From assembly GCA_965178125.1 (NCBI GenBank), contig OZ237748.1, forward strand, positions 930,001-994,000: a stretch of DNA of 64,000 nt, read 5' to 3'. The stretch comes from Bilabrum cf. latius (taxonomy: Eukaryota > Bigyra: Bicosoecida > Bigyra > Bicosoecida). Position 1 is the first letter of the stretch. Every line of letters begins with the position of its first letter. Shown here piece after piece: positions 22,272-34,100 of the stretch. The position numbers and the translations under genes are program-made. The notes beneath the pieces are model-generated. The model saw only the letters and a list, made by a program, of their open reading frames with translations. It ran no database searches and had not been told where the DNA came from.

Positions 22272-24804
22272 TCAGCCCAAATCGCCTAGTCTGGCCTTTG
22301 CCTCTTGCGCGGCAAACGTCTCCCTAGCCCGCAGTACGCCGACCATGTCCGTGGCTGCCTCCTCCAATAGCTCCACGCACTCGTCATGTCCACCTAACCG
22401 AGCCGCTTCCAGCGGACCCACCACCCTGGTCCCGCCCGCCCCGTCCTCCACCTCTCCAGTGATATCCAGCCCGCCCGCCAGCTTGCCCATCTTAAGCCTC
22501 TTCTCCAGCTCCATGGGCCTGCCCTCGCTCGCCGCACGGAAGACTCGCTATGCGTCCCTTCCAGCCACCGATGCCAGCCTGTGCCTGATGACGTCAACCC
22601 TCCTCAGGAGGGCGATGGCGGGTGCAGAGCCCCGGGGACACGCAGCCCTCAGGATGCCTAAACAGGCATGTGTTCCCTGAGGAACACCCTCTCTGATCGC
22701 GAGGATGAGGCCGCGGGCAGTGTCTGTGTCGGGGAGTGGCGCCGCGGCTTTTTTCTTCCAGATCTCGCGCACCTCTCCAGTCTTTTTGTTCCGGACCTTC
22801 ACCTTTCGCAGCTGCATGATCGGATCTGCAGCTTTGGGAGGCAGGATGCTGGACAAGGGCTGGATCTGTAGATCTAGTCCCCCGCGCACATGCGTGGTCG
22901 GGATGGGGCACTGCACTGCGGTGCTGGCCCCGAGCGCCAGCAGGCATGCCACTGTGGCTGGGTCATGGAGGAAGATCGATTCCGCTAGAGGGCTGAATCC
23001 GGGCCGCAGCACGAGTGGCTCTGTTGCGCCTATCCCTCGGATTTGTTGAGTCCACGGTGTTTCCCTAGGCATCGGCAGTCGTCCTGTTTCATGATCGCCT
23101 CCCTACCTAGTCTTCATTGCTGCGGCCTTCGGAGTGATTATTAGTCCTGCTGACTGCTTTTCTCCGAGACTGTGTGATGCGGTCGGTCTTGCACCACCAT
23201 GCAGTGCACATCCACTACCCGTGCTGTCCTCTTCGGGTCCTTCGTACTCTGGCAATGTCCCGCCTCGCTGGCCAGAGGATTCATAGTTTGCGCTCAGGCG
23301 CCCAATGTACGTATCTCTGTCATTCTTGATCCAAGGGGCCATTGCCCTCCTCCCGTCGAGGAGAAGCCTCTGCCACTGGGCGACGTATCTCTGTCATTCT
23401 TGATCCAAGGGGCCATTGCCCTCCTCCCGTCGAGGAGAAGCCTCTGCCACTGGGCGACGTATCTCTGTCATTCTTGATCCAAGGGGCCATTGCCCTCCTC
23501 CCGTCGAGGAGAAGCCTCTGCCACTGGGCGACGTATCTCTGTCATTCTTGATCCAAGGGGCCATTGCCCTCCTCCCGTCGAGGAGAAGCCTCTGCCACTG
23601 GGCGACCGAGGGAACCCAGCTGGCGGGGATCGGATGATGGGTGTGACGAGTGAGCATATCGGGATCTGGATGCGAGCCAGCATCGGCTGGACGGTGGGTT
23701 GACGATATGGCTGTACTCGTCACACGGGAGATCGATGGCCCGGGGGGGACACCACTTGCAGTGCTTGGACAATCGTCACCATCGTTTCCGCCTGCACCTG
23801 CGCCTGCACTGTGCCGTTCGGCTGGAGAGGGGGAGGGAGGGAATCGGCACTATCGTGCACTGCACTTGCACCAGGCCTCCCTTGATCTCCCCCATCTTCT
23901 CCCGCGGGCTCTTCCTAATCCAAGCACCTCGCGTCTGGCCAAAACCGGAACCCCCTGATCCGCCGGTCTACACCACAGCCCATCAGGTAAGGGAGCGAGA
24001 CCCCCCCCAGGAATCGCTGGGCCTCGCGGAGAAACTGTTGTTCCGGGGGGGGGGGCACTCGCGGAGTGCCAGGGGGGCATACCCACCTCCCTCCTAGCCC
24101 AATCCATCGCGGCGCCGCAGAAGCGGAACCTGTCTTCGGGGCTCGATCGTCCGGTGTAGGCCACGAGTACCGAGGGCCTGGGCACGGGCCTGGCTCTCAC
24201 CATTTCCACAATGCACCTCCACTGTCCCCTGCGGGCTGCAGCGTGAATAACATTGATCAGCTGGTAGGTCGTCTTCGGGACGTCCTGCGGGTGCATTGAA
24301 CTGTGGTGCATACGAAAGAATGGTGCAGTGCCTGGCACTGCCAGCTGTTGCACGTTGATCTGGAGACTAGTCTCTTTCGTTCTGCCAGAGCGAGTAGAAA
24401 CAAGTAATCAACTCCTCACGATTCGGACTGTGAATGTCTGCATTGGATCAGCCCCGCATCGCATTAACGCTCGCACTGCATCTGCCCTGCCTTGCGCTGC
24501 GGCGGTGTGCAGCAGAGTGGCGGCTCCCTGCAGTACGCCGAATATGACGCAGGAAGACTTTCCTAAGGCTTCGACTAATCGTATTCACATACAATACGTG
24601 TACTTTTGAACATGAATGGCTTACGTTACGGCCCGCAACGTTCCGTAAAGGCATGTTTATCATCGCAAGCATCCTCGGGTCATCCCGGACAATCTGCACG
24701 ATGCGAATGCCGTCGTTCTGATCTACAGCATCGTGGAGCGCTCGCAGGGCAAGTGTAGGATCTTTCGGGATCGCTTCTAGACCTGATGCCATCATTCGGT
24801 GCAT
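22272..24804 (-). pseudogene. Ankyrin-repeat gene 5, frame broken by a 74-bp minisatellite
   Basis: Minus-strand exons are 24804-24625, 24527-24420 and 24284-22272, all phase 0. Exon 2 is one 36-residue ankyrin repeat and exon 3 starts with another. The frame reads through TAG at 23852-23850, 23105-23103 and 22550-22548 and ends in the family module (MELEKRLKMGKLAGG, EVEDGAGG, GGHDECVELL) with TGA at 22274-22272. Four copies of a 74-bp unit (23311-23606) lie inside exon 3. Because 74 is not a multiple of three, the frame rotates through the array and meets TGA at 23396-23394 in the third unit. Three extra units add 222 bases, so the frame is restored after the array. A single-copy version would encode about 690 residues. 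It is either a recent inactivation, a truncated protein, or an assembly error in copy number. Confidence 0.65.
23311..23606. repeat. 74-bp minisatellite, four near-identical units
   Basis: Units start at 23311, 23385, 23459 and 23533 and are essentially identical ('gtatctctgtcattcttgat' begins each). The array is inside the last exon of the minus-strand ankyrin gene; the outer units are in the gene's frame and the inner two are not. Confidence 0.9.
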
Positions 24805-25083
24805 TCGTGCCCTGTTCTTGTGCTGTCATCTAGGGATCCTGGGTACCACTCTCGTCACACACGCATGACATCCCCGCCGGATTCTGAAGGCCTACATGGA
24901 CTGCGTGAGGCAGCTGGTGATATTTGAAGTTCCCATTCTGAATGTTACGGGTGGACCCGACAAACTCTGCTCGTGTGGTTGCCACCCGATTCGGTGGCTC
25001 CACTCTTCCGACTTTTCTCCGAGTTTGCCAGGAACGTTCCTCATTCACGCATCCATCGTTCGAGCCATTTGGTGGCATCGTTG

Positions 25084-26892
25084 ATGTCGTCCACGCCACT
25101 TGTACAATCCAAAAATCGGTCTATTCGCGGCATATCGTATGGGTCTGTGACATCGGCTGCATCTGATCTGAGTTCGTCCGAGGAGGATCATAGCCAGAAT
25201 GAGAGCGAGGCATATGTTGTTTTTGCCGAGGCCCAGGTATCAACTGGGGAGATTCTGCATGAATACTTGTTTGGAGCTATTATTAAGCTACTTTTAGTTG
25301 GAGGGATATTTGGCATTATGCTTGGATTCTCGCTCTCAGCTCTGGTCCGGCTTGGAGGGAGCAGGCGGGAGGATGCCCCCACTGGCACTGGCAATGGCGA
25401 CGATGACCATCATCCCGACGACGAGCGGGACGGCATATGCGTGGTTTATTTCCTGTATCAAGCAGCGATGAGTTTTCCGATCGTGTGCGCATACTGCTAC
25501 GAGACGCTGGTCGGCGCTATGACGGCGTGCAGGTGCTGCCGGTACACGTCTCGATGCAGCTGCATCCGAATTTCCCGCATCATAACACTGACCGCTTTCT
25601 TACTGGCCGTGGTACTTAATTTCTTTGGATTCGCGTTCTATTGGACCCGGTTCGACGGTTCCCGTTGCGAGGACTATCCCATCATGCTCGCTCAAGCGAC
25701 CTACTATGGCATCATGGTTCCCTGCCTCTGCTTCTGCTGCTGCGTGCCCACCGTGAATGACTGCTGCGGCTGCGTGCTGAATGACCTGGCGGAGCACGCG
25801 CAGCACGAAATCGGCAGGGAATTTGCGGGGCAGGAACCGATGCCGAGCAAGGCACCGGGAAATAGGTCCGGCTGGTGCTGGTGCTGGTGCTGCCGGGGGT
25901 CGCACAGGGTGTGTGACGAGTGCGCATCATCTTCATCTCAGCTGTGCAGCTGCTTCGATCGCATATACGGCAATCGCGCCTTCATGATGTTGCTTGGGAT
26001 CAGATGGTTCGGCGAGGCAGACGACTACCTTGAGCTGGGGCTGCCTATGCCAGCTGATGTGGAGAAATCGTACTTGGCGCGATATGTGGGGGAGGGTGGG
26101 TTGAGAAGTGGCGGTGATGGGGGGGGGTGGGGGGAGATGGGGAGGGTAATCCCCCCAAGCCCCCAGGGGCATTGGGGTCAGGAACACTTGGCAGATAGGG
26201 GTCAATCGGATCATGGGAACGACTGTGGCGACGAAGATGAGGGGGAGGAGGATAATGGCCATGGAGGCCATGGGGAGAGCGACAGGGGGTCCCATAGTAA
26301 GGTGCAGTATCAGGTATCGTACCAGGACGATCACCAGGGGCCTGTGCATGCCTCCTGGCACGAGGACCAAGCAGAGCGCGGGCATGGGCATGGGCATGGG
26401 CGAGCAGGTGGACACGGTTACCAGCCCCCATTGAAGCAGCAGCACATGCAGCAACACAGGCAGCACCACCGGAGACAGCGGCGGAAACTGCACCATCGTC
26501 ATGGAAATGATGCTTTGCCGGTTGGAGCAGGGGGTGCTGCAGCCCCATGCTTCAGTGGTGTGACGAGTGCATCGATCCCGGCGGGACCGGCGGACAGCCC
26601 ACGCACGGGTCTGGAGCTGCCTCCCGCGGGGGTCACCGGACGACCGGTTGCAACCGGTAGGCGAGCACAGACCCGTGCGGGAGACGCGTCCGGCACGCGG
26701 AGCAGAGCCATTGGTGCGGTTGCAACCGGTCGCAGTGCAGCGAGGGGCACGGGCAGTGGCATTGCGGGGGGGAAAGGCGTGGGAGTGGGAGTGGTGGGCA
26801 GCCTGGGCGCAAGTCGGTGGATCGAGGGCGGTGGGGGAGGGGGAGGGGGAGGGGGGAGTGGGGTGGAGGACGAGACTGGGTCTGTGAACTGA
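25084..26892 (+). CDS. Cys-rich multi-pass membrane protein with low-complexity tail
   Basis: A single open frame of 602 residues ends in TGA. ATG 25084 is chosen because the codons upstream overlap a short sequence repeated near 22205-22250 and look non-coding. Hydrophobic segments start near LLLVGGIFGIMLGF, VVYFLYQAAMSFPIVCAY, IITLTAFLLAVVLNFFGF and YYGIMVPCLCFCCCVP, giving about four passes, with Cys-dense loops between them (CCRYTSRCSC and GWCWCWCC). After about residue 340 the protein is His/Gly/Gln-rich low complexity. Two TGTGACGAGTG copies are inside the frame, one read as Cys-Asp-Glu (25911) and one as Val-Thr-Ser (26560), and two GGTTGCAACC palindromes encode Val-Ala-Thr. The next gene has the same general plan, so the two may be diverged tandem relatives. 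The family is not recognised. Confidence 0.7.
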   Translation: MSSTPLVQSKNRSIRGISYGSVTSAASDLSSSEEDHSQNESEAYVVFAEAQVSTGEILHEYLFGAIIKLLLVGGIFGIMLGFSLSALVRLGGSRREDAPTGTGNGDDDHHPDDERDGICVVYFLYQAAMSFPIVCAYCYETLVGAMTACRCCRYTSRCSCIRISRIITLTAFLLAVVLNFFGFAFYWTRFDGSRCEDYPIMLAQATYYGIMVPCLCFCCCVPTVNDCCGCVLNDLAEHAQHEIGREFAGQEPMPSKAPGNRSGWCWCWCCRGSHRVCDECASSSSQLCSCFDRIYGNRAFMMLLGIRWFGEADDYLELGLPMPADVEKSYLARYVGEGGLRSGGDGGGWGEMGRVIPPSPQGHWGQEHLADRGQSDHGNDCGDEDEGEEDNGHGGHGESDRGSHSKVQYQVSYQDDHQGPVHASWHEDQAERGHGHGHGRAGGHGYQPPLKQQHMQQHRQHHRRQRRKLHHRHGNDALPVGAGGAAAPCFSGVTSASIPAGPADSPRTGLELPPAGVTGRPVATGRRAQTRAGDASGTRSRAIGAVATGRSAARGTGSGIAGGKGVGVGVVGSLGASRWIEGGGGGGGGGGSGVEDETGSVN

Positions 26893-27126
26893 GTGTTCCT
26901 GGTAAAAATAGATACTGTTTTGTACTATGGAATCATTGGTATCCCGCATCTGGGATCCAGGCATATTGGCTCTCGTTCTCGTGCTCGCCGATCCAAATGC
27001 TACATGGTGCCATTTCCGGCCCGGTAACGGCTGTAAACCGCAACAGCCGTGTCTGCGCCTTCACCACTTACAATTTCGCAGAGGGAGCTGCTCCGACGCT
27101 CCTCCAGTGGGGACCAGGGCCCGGCA

Positions 27127-27954
27127 ATGCCTACGCTGGAGGACCAGCTGCAAGCCGTTGCATCAAACACGAGAGCAGCGCAGGCGACGATCGTTCCAGG
27201 GTTTGAGAGCATTGGAGGCTAGATATCATTATCGACCATTGCTTGTGGTCCGATCAGTTTGGCGATTCTTATCACGGGACTATTGTCGCTGGGATCGAGT
27301 TCCGACAGCAGCGAGGTTTGCGAGACGCTAGCCTACTGTGCCGTAGGGATAGGCGCAGTTGTGACTGCTGCCCTTTTATTTGAATGGTTCGTTGTATGCT
27401 TGGTATTGTGCAGGTGCATTCAGTACGGTGACCCCTGCGGTGTGCCCCGCATTGCTCGCGCTGTGGTGAGCACGGTCATGCTGGGCGCGGTTTTCGCGGG
27501 AACGGGTGCCGGGAGCTATTTGTTCCTGGCGGAGCGTGCCGAGAAGGAAAGCAACGGATGTGATCTGCACACCCGCCGGTCTTTTTTCGGTTTCTTCATC
27601 CTCTGCATGGTCGCTGTGATCGCGTGCGGGTGCTGCGTGCCGTGCTTGGAGTGTTTCTTAAAGGTGATGGAGGACGATATGGACGATTGCAACTGCTGCG
27701 AGGCCGTCATATGCAACCACCAAGCGCACGTGGCCGCCGGTTTCGCCTGGAACGACGGCTCTTCCTCCGATTACAGGGTCAATTACGGGCACTACCTTGG
27801 GAGGGCAGCGAACATCGTTGGCATGGGCCAGCTGGTGGCGGGGGATCGGGGCGGGGCGGGCGCTCGTCACAGGGGTGGAGGGGGAGGTGCCGCGGCCGCG
27901 CGCGACAGCGGCGGGGTGGGCCTGCGGGCCGGTGCTGGTGATGCACCGGTGTGA
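27127..27954 (+). CDS. Four-TM Cys-rich membrane protein
   Basis: The frame starts at ATG 27127 (MPTLEDQLQAVASNTRAAQ), reads through TAG at 27220, and ends in TGA at 27952, giving 275 residues. Four hydrophobic segments are visible: around ISLAILITGLLSLG, AYCAVGIGAVVTAALL, STVMLGAVFAGTGAG and FFGFFILCMVAVIACGCC. Cys pairs flank them (CC and CxxC in the last loop). Without the TAG codon the first membrane segment and N-terminus would be lost. The stop codon itself lies inside a TGTGACGAGTG copy (GTG-TGA-CGA-GTG). The architecture resembles the upstream neighbour. Confidence 0.7.
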
Positions 27955-28096
27955 CGAGTGAGGCGGGTCAAGTCAAGGCAAACCACCATCACCGCCAGCC
28001 GGCACCCATGGAATGGAGGAGAGGTGCATTGAACCATTTACACGAGTCATGTTCAAAGAAGCCTTGCGTCGTATTCATGCACCGCAATTCAATGCA

Positions 28097-30427
28097 TCAC
28101 TTGCTCTTCTTGGCGCTCTTCTTGCTGGATTTCTTGGAGCTCTTCTCCTTCTTGTCCTTCTTGCTCTTCTTGGCAGGCGTCACCGGTGCAACTGCCTCCT
28201 CTACCTCCTCCTTCTTCTTCTTGCCGTCCTTCTTGCTCTTCTTGTCCTTCCTCGCTTTCTTGCTGGGGCTGGCCTCCTCCGCACCGCTGGATGAGTCATC
28301 ATCATCATCCCCGTCATCCGACATGGCAGCCGCACCGCTCGAGGAATCCCCCGCCCTCTTCCTCTTGCTCCCCAGCTTCACTTCCTCCTCCTCCCCATCC
28401 CCGTCCGCCCCGGCCCCAGCCCCTCCCTCCTCCATCCGCCTCTTGGCCTCGCTCTTGGCCTCCTCCATCGCATTCGTGTTCCGTGCCAGCGCCCTGGCCC
28501 CAGACCCGCCCCCTCCCTGGTAGAACGCAAGCCGCTCCTCCACTTGTTCCCTGAGCCTGTCCCCGTACGCCGCCGTGGAGGCGAGGCCGCGGGCACCTGC
28601 CCCGGCCTCGCTGGCCCCTGCCCCCGCGGAGGTCGCGTCCGAAAAGGCGTCGATCCTGGCCGCGATGGAGCACTTGTTGGCCAGATACCGGCTGACCCTG
28701 CCCTTGTTCTTCTGGTCCGCCCGCCCGATGAACGTGGAGTGGAAGAGCAGACCGTACTTGGGTGTGTTCCCCTTGGTCTTGAGGGCCCTAAAGAGGGCCT
28801 TCTCTGCCCCCAGAATCTGCACAGTGGACGCGGCGGCCTTGGCGAGGCTGGTCAGCGAGCCCGCGTGGGCGATGAGCCGGGCGCCCACCGAGTCGCCGAT
28901 CAGTGCCCTCAGGTTGGGCGCCACCACCCGCATCTTACCAGAGAGGTAGTCGCTCAGCTGCTTGCGCAAACCGGAAATGCCCACCACCCGCTCGCAGAAC
29001 ATCATCACAGTGTCCAGGTCGGTGCCGCTGACCGACATGCCCGTGGAGCTGGCGGCGGCTGCAAGCAGCTGGTCCGCCATGGCGTCGTCACCCGCGAGCG
29101 CCTCGATGATGCGGGCCCGCACGGTGGCGCTGCCGGTTGCAACCTCGCCCGCGGCCCCGGCGGCCGCAACCTCCTCCTCCTTCTCGTCCTCGTCCCCATC
29201 CGAATCCGAATCGGAATCGGAATCCGAGTCGCTCGCGGGGTCTACCTCCGGCTTGATGCTGGGCACGGCCTCCCCGTCGGGGGACCCCCCCTCGGCGATG
29301 TGCCTCCTCACGGCTTCCTCCCTGTCACGGAGCACCAGGGCAGCCCGGCAGAAACAGGTGGCGTCCTTCACGATCTTGGCCATCTCGGGGAAGTGCCACC
29401 CGTACCACTCCTTGGCCCGCATGGCCAAAGTGTTGGCGTCTTTGTCCAGCTGGTCGAGGAGGGCGCTCGCCTGGATGACCATGTTGTCGCTCCTGTTCAC
29501 ATCAAACTTGACCTTGGCCCGGGAATAGCTGTGGCCCAGACCCAGCTGCGCCTGCTGCGCGGCATCCGAAGTCAGCCCGGGGACGAAGTGCGCGAGGTGC
29601 TGCCTCACACCCCTAGACACTTCCCACACGTCGTCACCAGCCCGGCACCGCAGCCCAAGAGTGCTCCCGATGGACTGTCCCAGCTTGCTGTCCAGCACGC
29701 CGAGCTCGAAGGCGGGGCCCTTGCCGGCCTTCTTGGAGGAGGAAGAGGCCGCCTCTCCTGATTCCGAGTCCACGGCTCCGGGTACGTTCTGCACCAGGAA
29801 GGTGCGCAGGGTGGGGGGAACCATGCCTGCGAGGATGATCGGATCGGAGGCAGTGAGATGATGGTGATGGTGATGGTGAGGGGGGGCAGCGGCAGGTCAG
29901 TGGAGCAGCGGATTGACGCAAGGGCAACATAGGTGTGAATGCAACATGGATTATATCCGTGGTGCAGCGTGCAGCTACCACTGTGTTGCAGTTGCAGCAG
30001 CGGCAAACTGCCAGCGCGTCCCAGAGACTTCAGCAGCACCTCGGCGGGCTGAAGATTTCCGTGCCAACCATCGAATTTGCAAATCGCGCACGGTGCACAA
30101 ATACAATACTAGACATGTATTCAAAATGTGCGGATAGAAGTAGCCCAATCGATTCACAGCGCCCAGACAAGCGCCAGTTGCAGCCTCACCTTCGCTCAGG
30201 TCGTTGATGGAAGTCAGCGCCTCCTCAGCGGACGTGAATGGCTGGAATGCGCGCAGCTTTACAACCTTTGAGAAGTCAGCGAGCTCAGCGTCGCCTACCT
30301 TGGCCTTCTCCACGAGACGGGCAAGGTCGCTGCCGGAGCCGCTGCCGGCCACGGTCTCGAGCAGGGCGTACCCGCCCGCGCTTTCGAACAGAACAAGTAG
30401 CTGGCGTCCAGTGGATGCGTCAGCCAT
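28097..30427 (-). CDS. NOP56: Nucleolar protein NOP56 (box C/D snoRNP core)
   Basis: Exon 1 is 30427-30190 and exon 2 is 29826-28097; the 363-nt intron has a GTGAGG donor and a CAG acceptor, and the joined frame is 655 residues ending in TGA. The N-terminus matches the NOP5NT domain (LFESAGGYALLE, then AFQPF). Next come the NOSIC/Nop regions with the family hallmarks LGLGHSYSRAKVKFDVNR, the segment ending LIAHAGSL, STVQILGAEKALFRALKT, GNTPKYGLLFHSTFIG and SRYLANKCSIAARID. The tail is Lys/Asp/Glu-rich as is usual for NOP56. NOP56 pairs with NOP58, fibrillarin and the 15.5K protein in nucleolar box C/D particles that guide rRNA 2'-O-methylation. An Asp/Ser/Glu insertion lies between NOSIC and Nop. 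No TAG occurs in frame. Confidence 0.95.
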
Positions 30428-30567
30428 GATGAAGCTTTAAATTATACTTTGACCGACCGACTCTGCGATATGCGCAAAGTATGTCGAGAAAACACTGTTG
30501 TTGCAGCGTGTTGTCTTCGGAATTCGGTTTGCCGACTGAAACTGCTCGCCACTTTACACAGGAAGGA

Positions 30568-31194
30568 ATGTTCATGAATTTGTCACGCTTCGGATTTATC
30601 CATTCCGTCTTTGCTATGTGCGCAGCATCTGGATCGGGGGATGGTCACAGTATTGGTAGTATAGATGGTGCCAAGTCCCTTGGCGAATTGTTCTTTCGCG
30701 GAAGCGACGTGGCCGAGTGGTTTGGAATTCCCCGGGCCGGGCAATCCGGTGATGAAAAGGAACCAACACCCGAAATACCCGAAGGCACATCGAAGCAATG
30801 GCTGAGAATGGAAGGTGGAAACCCATGGGAATCCGTGTTTGCGGGAGGAGAGACGCTGCCGGGCGAGCACGTGCCTCCCCCGCCACTCGGTGATGGCGAC
30901 AGGAGTGCTCGCCTGCGAGCCATGTGCCCGGGATGGCTGCAGCCGCTTCGGAGCAACGAGGGACCGGAGCACGTGCTGCGAATTCAGACTTCTGCTGAGT
31001 GTGAGATCGCCCTCGTTTGCCAGACCGGAAGAGTGGAGCGCAAGGCCGGGATGCGCGAGACTTAGATCCGCTCGATTTGGTGTCGCACCTGGATGCTTTC
31101 CATCCCCGATTACGTCATTTCGCATGCCCATAAAATTGTAATTACATTGTTTGTTTTTCAAATTTTCCCTTTGGATGAGTGCCCCGCAGACACG
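30568..31194 (+). other. Open frame upstream of FNTA, status uncertain
   Basis: This frame is in phase with the farnesyltransferase gene and runs through TAG at 31063 straight into it, so formally one ORF covers 30481-34290. The segment has no recognised motif. The part just before 31195 has a pyrimidine-rich tract and CCCCGCAG, which looks like a splice acceptor. It may be an upstream exon plus intron, a 5' leader, or part of the divergent NOP56/FNTA promoter. Confidence 0.3.
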
Positions 31195-34100
31195 ATGCTC
31201 TCGGCTCTCATCCGCGGCTCCCTAGTCCCGGTGCCCCTGAGGCAGCCCGCTGGGCGTGGTAGGGGGGGGGAGGATGAACCACCAGCCGATGCAGGGGCAG
31301 GGGCCCAAAATAGCAGCAGCAGCACTCGTCATGCGGTCCGCTGGACCCCGCTGCTATTCCGGTTATGCGGGCACATGGTCAGGGAGCACAACCCCAGCTA
31401 CTTCACGGCCTGGTGGGCGAGGAGGCGCTGCCTGGACGCGTGGCTCGGGAGGATGGTGACGAGTGCAGGTGTGACGAGTGAGGAATATAGTGTGACGAGT
31501 GAGGGACGGGGCGCGGGCAGTAGCCCCCAGAGCCGCAGGGCAGTCGTGACTGACCTGAACGGTGCAGGACGGGATGGGACGCAGCTGCGAGGTGCCGTGC
31601 TTCGGGCGCTGTCCCGGGAGCTGCTCTTTACAGGGGAGGTCGCAAGGGAGAACTCCACGAAGAACTATCAGATGTGGCACCACAGGAGGGCGGTTGCAAC
31701 CGCCGCGTGCGCCGCCATCGGGCGTGTGACGAGTGGGGAGGGTGCCGCGCTGCTGCAGATGCAGCCCGAGGGGGTTGGCAGTGTGACGAGTGCGGCCGGG
31801 CTTGCCCTGTGGCGGTCTAGCGCAGAAGGAGCCCAGGATGGACGGAAAGGGGGTGGCCACGATCGTGCTGCTGGTCGTGCTGGCGCTGGCACTGGTGCTG
31901 GTGCTGGTGCTGGTTTAGGTGCTGGTGCAGGTGCTGGCACCGACTCGGCTGATGGTGCCTCGTCGGAATCACATGACTCATGGTCTTCGCTCGTCACACC
32001 ATTCCCGGGTGCCTCGGAGCTGCTGTTCACCGATTTAGCGCTGCATCCGCGGTTCCGGCGGAGCGAAGTAGCGTGCACTTTCGGAGCGGGCTGGCGCGTT
32101 GGTCGGGAGTGGGTTTCGGCTCCGGGTCGCGGGGACGACCCCAAGCACTACCACGGGTGGAGCCACCGGCGGTGGGCGCTGGCGCAGTTCCGGTTGCTTG
32201 GGACCGCATGGTCGGAGGAGCTGCAGGGCATAGGTGCTGCGGTGCTGCGGTCGATGGACGAGGACGGAGAGAAGAAGGGGTCGGAGGAGGAGTCGGAGGG
32301 TGGTGTCAGTGTGACGAGTGTTCAGCGGGAGCACGTGGTTCGCTGGCTCCGATCGACAAACGTTCCCTCGATCGCCCCTGTGCTGGGCGGCTGGGTAGGT
32401 GTCGTGACGGGAAAGCAGTACAAGGCAGGTGGCGGTGTGACGAGTGAACCATCGGACGCTGTGACGAGTGTACCATCTGACGCTGTGACGAGTGTACCAT
32501 CGTCAGGTACCCCATCGCCCCCCCCTCCGCTGGTACCCCCGGGATTGTGGGGGACGGTGTGGCGCGAGCTCTGCTGGTCGGAATGGTGCCTCACCGTCGA
32601 TCGGAGGAACGCATCGGCCTGGTCCCACAGGTGGTTCCTGCTGTCCAGGGGGGCGTGGTGGGGGGGGTGCAATGATGGTGAGGTGGAGGCAGGCGAAGGG
32701 GGGGAGCCGGACACTCGTCACACTGCGGGCGGGGAGGGTGCTGCTGAGGGTCTGGAGGTGCTGGCTGGGGGCACTGGGAGGCGCGAGAGCGGGAGCGGGG
32801 CTGGCTTCGGTGCTGGAGGAGCTGGCGATGCTGGTGCCGGCGCTGGCGCTGATGCTGGAGAGAGCGATGGTCCAGCGCAGCTCCCCCTCACTCATCACAC
32901 CCCAGACAGCGTGCTGGTGGCGGAGTGCGAGTTTGCCATGGGCATGCTGGGGCTCTCGTATTGCGGTGGTGTGACGAGTGCAAGTGGTAGTGTGACGAGT
33001 GGAGATGCAAGCACAGGAAGGGCGGCTGTCGACGGTGAGGAGGAGCCGGCCCCGGTCCTGCCCACTGCTGTGACGACTATGGCCATCCACGCCGCTTTGG
33101 ACACTCCCGGATCCATGGCTGTCTTGGGCGCTACGGGCATGGGACGGTCGACGTACGGGTGTGACGAGTGCACCGGCGCCGCCCTCCAGCGCATGGCGCG
33201 GGCAGCAGGCATGCGGCTTGTGGGGGGGGTGGAGGGCGCCATGCAGCGGCTTGAGGGGGGGAGTGGTGTGACGAGTGAGGGGGTCGTGCCCGGGCCTCCA
33301 TTGTTCCCTGGATCCGGCGGAGAGTTTGCGTCGCCTTTGTTCCCTGCCGGGACTGGGTCTGGGACTGGGTCTGGCAGAGGAGCCGACGGGCGCGTGCTTC
33401 TGAACGAGGGGGCGTGGAGGGTGGTGGTCGCTTGTGCGCGGGCGTTGGGGGCACGGGTGGCTTCCAGCGAGGAAGAGAACAACAACGGTGGGGGGGTGGT
33501 CAAAGGCAGCGGCGAGGGCGGTCCATCGACAGGAGCTGGTGCGGGTGCCGCAGCAGAGGCAGGTGAAGGCGGGGCCGTTCAATCGGGGGGAGAACAGCAG
33601 CATGAAGACAGGGCCGTCAGGGTGCACTGCACTGCAGGCGGCACGAGGGTCCTGACAGTGGTAGAGTATCTGTATTCCGTGCTGGAGCGAGCATGCGGTG
33701 CCGCAGTGCAGTGCACCCTATGTGCGCCGGACGGACAGAGAACAGCCCAAGCGGCAAGCTCAAACCCCCGCGCATCGACAGCTCCGTCTGCCCCTGCCAC
33801 GGCGGGTCCCTCTTCACCTGATGGCGATGGCGATGGCGATGCCGATGACGATGCCTCCGCAGCAGCTGGAGAACCCAAAAGCCCATCCGATGACACGAGG
33901 GGCCCCAGCACCACCAGCACCACCAGCAGCAGCACCAGCAGCAGCAGCAGTGGCGCCCTTGCCGAGGTTGCGTCAGGCCTGTCGGCGGGTGCATCTGCCC
34001 TCCTCTAGAAAGCAGTCGCTGGTGCTGGCAGGCCGCGTGGGTCCATGGCTTTGGCTTCGGCTGCAGAGCTGTGCGAGATTGTGGGGGGGGTGCTGCCCCC

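Noticed and set aside
28544-29761. A 405-codon plus-strand ORF
   Set aside because: It is antisense to NOP56 exon 2, which has unambiguous homology.
31299-33627. Long minus-strand ORFs opposite FNTA
   Set aside because: They are shadows of the GC-rich FNTA frame, full of Pro/Arg/His, while the plus strand has the conserved prenyltransferase repeats.
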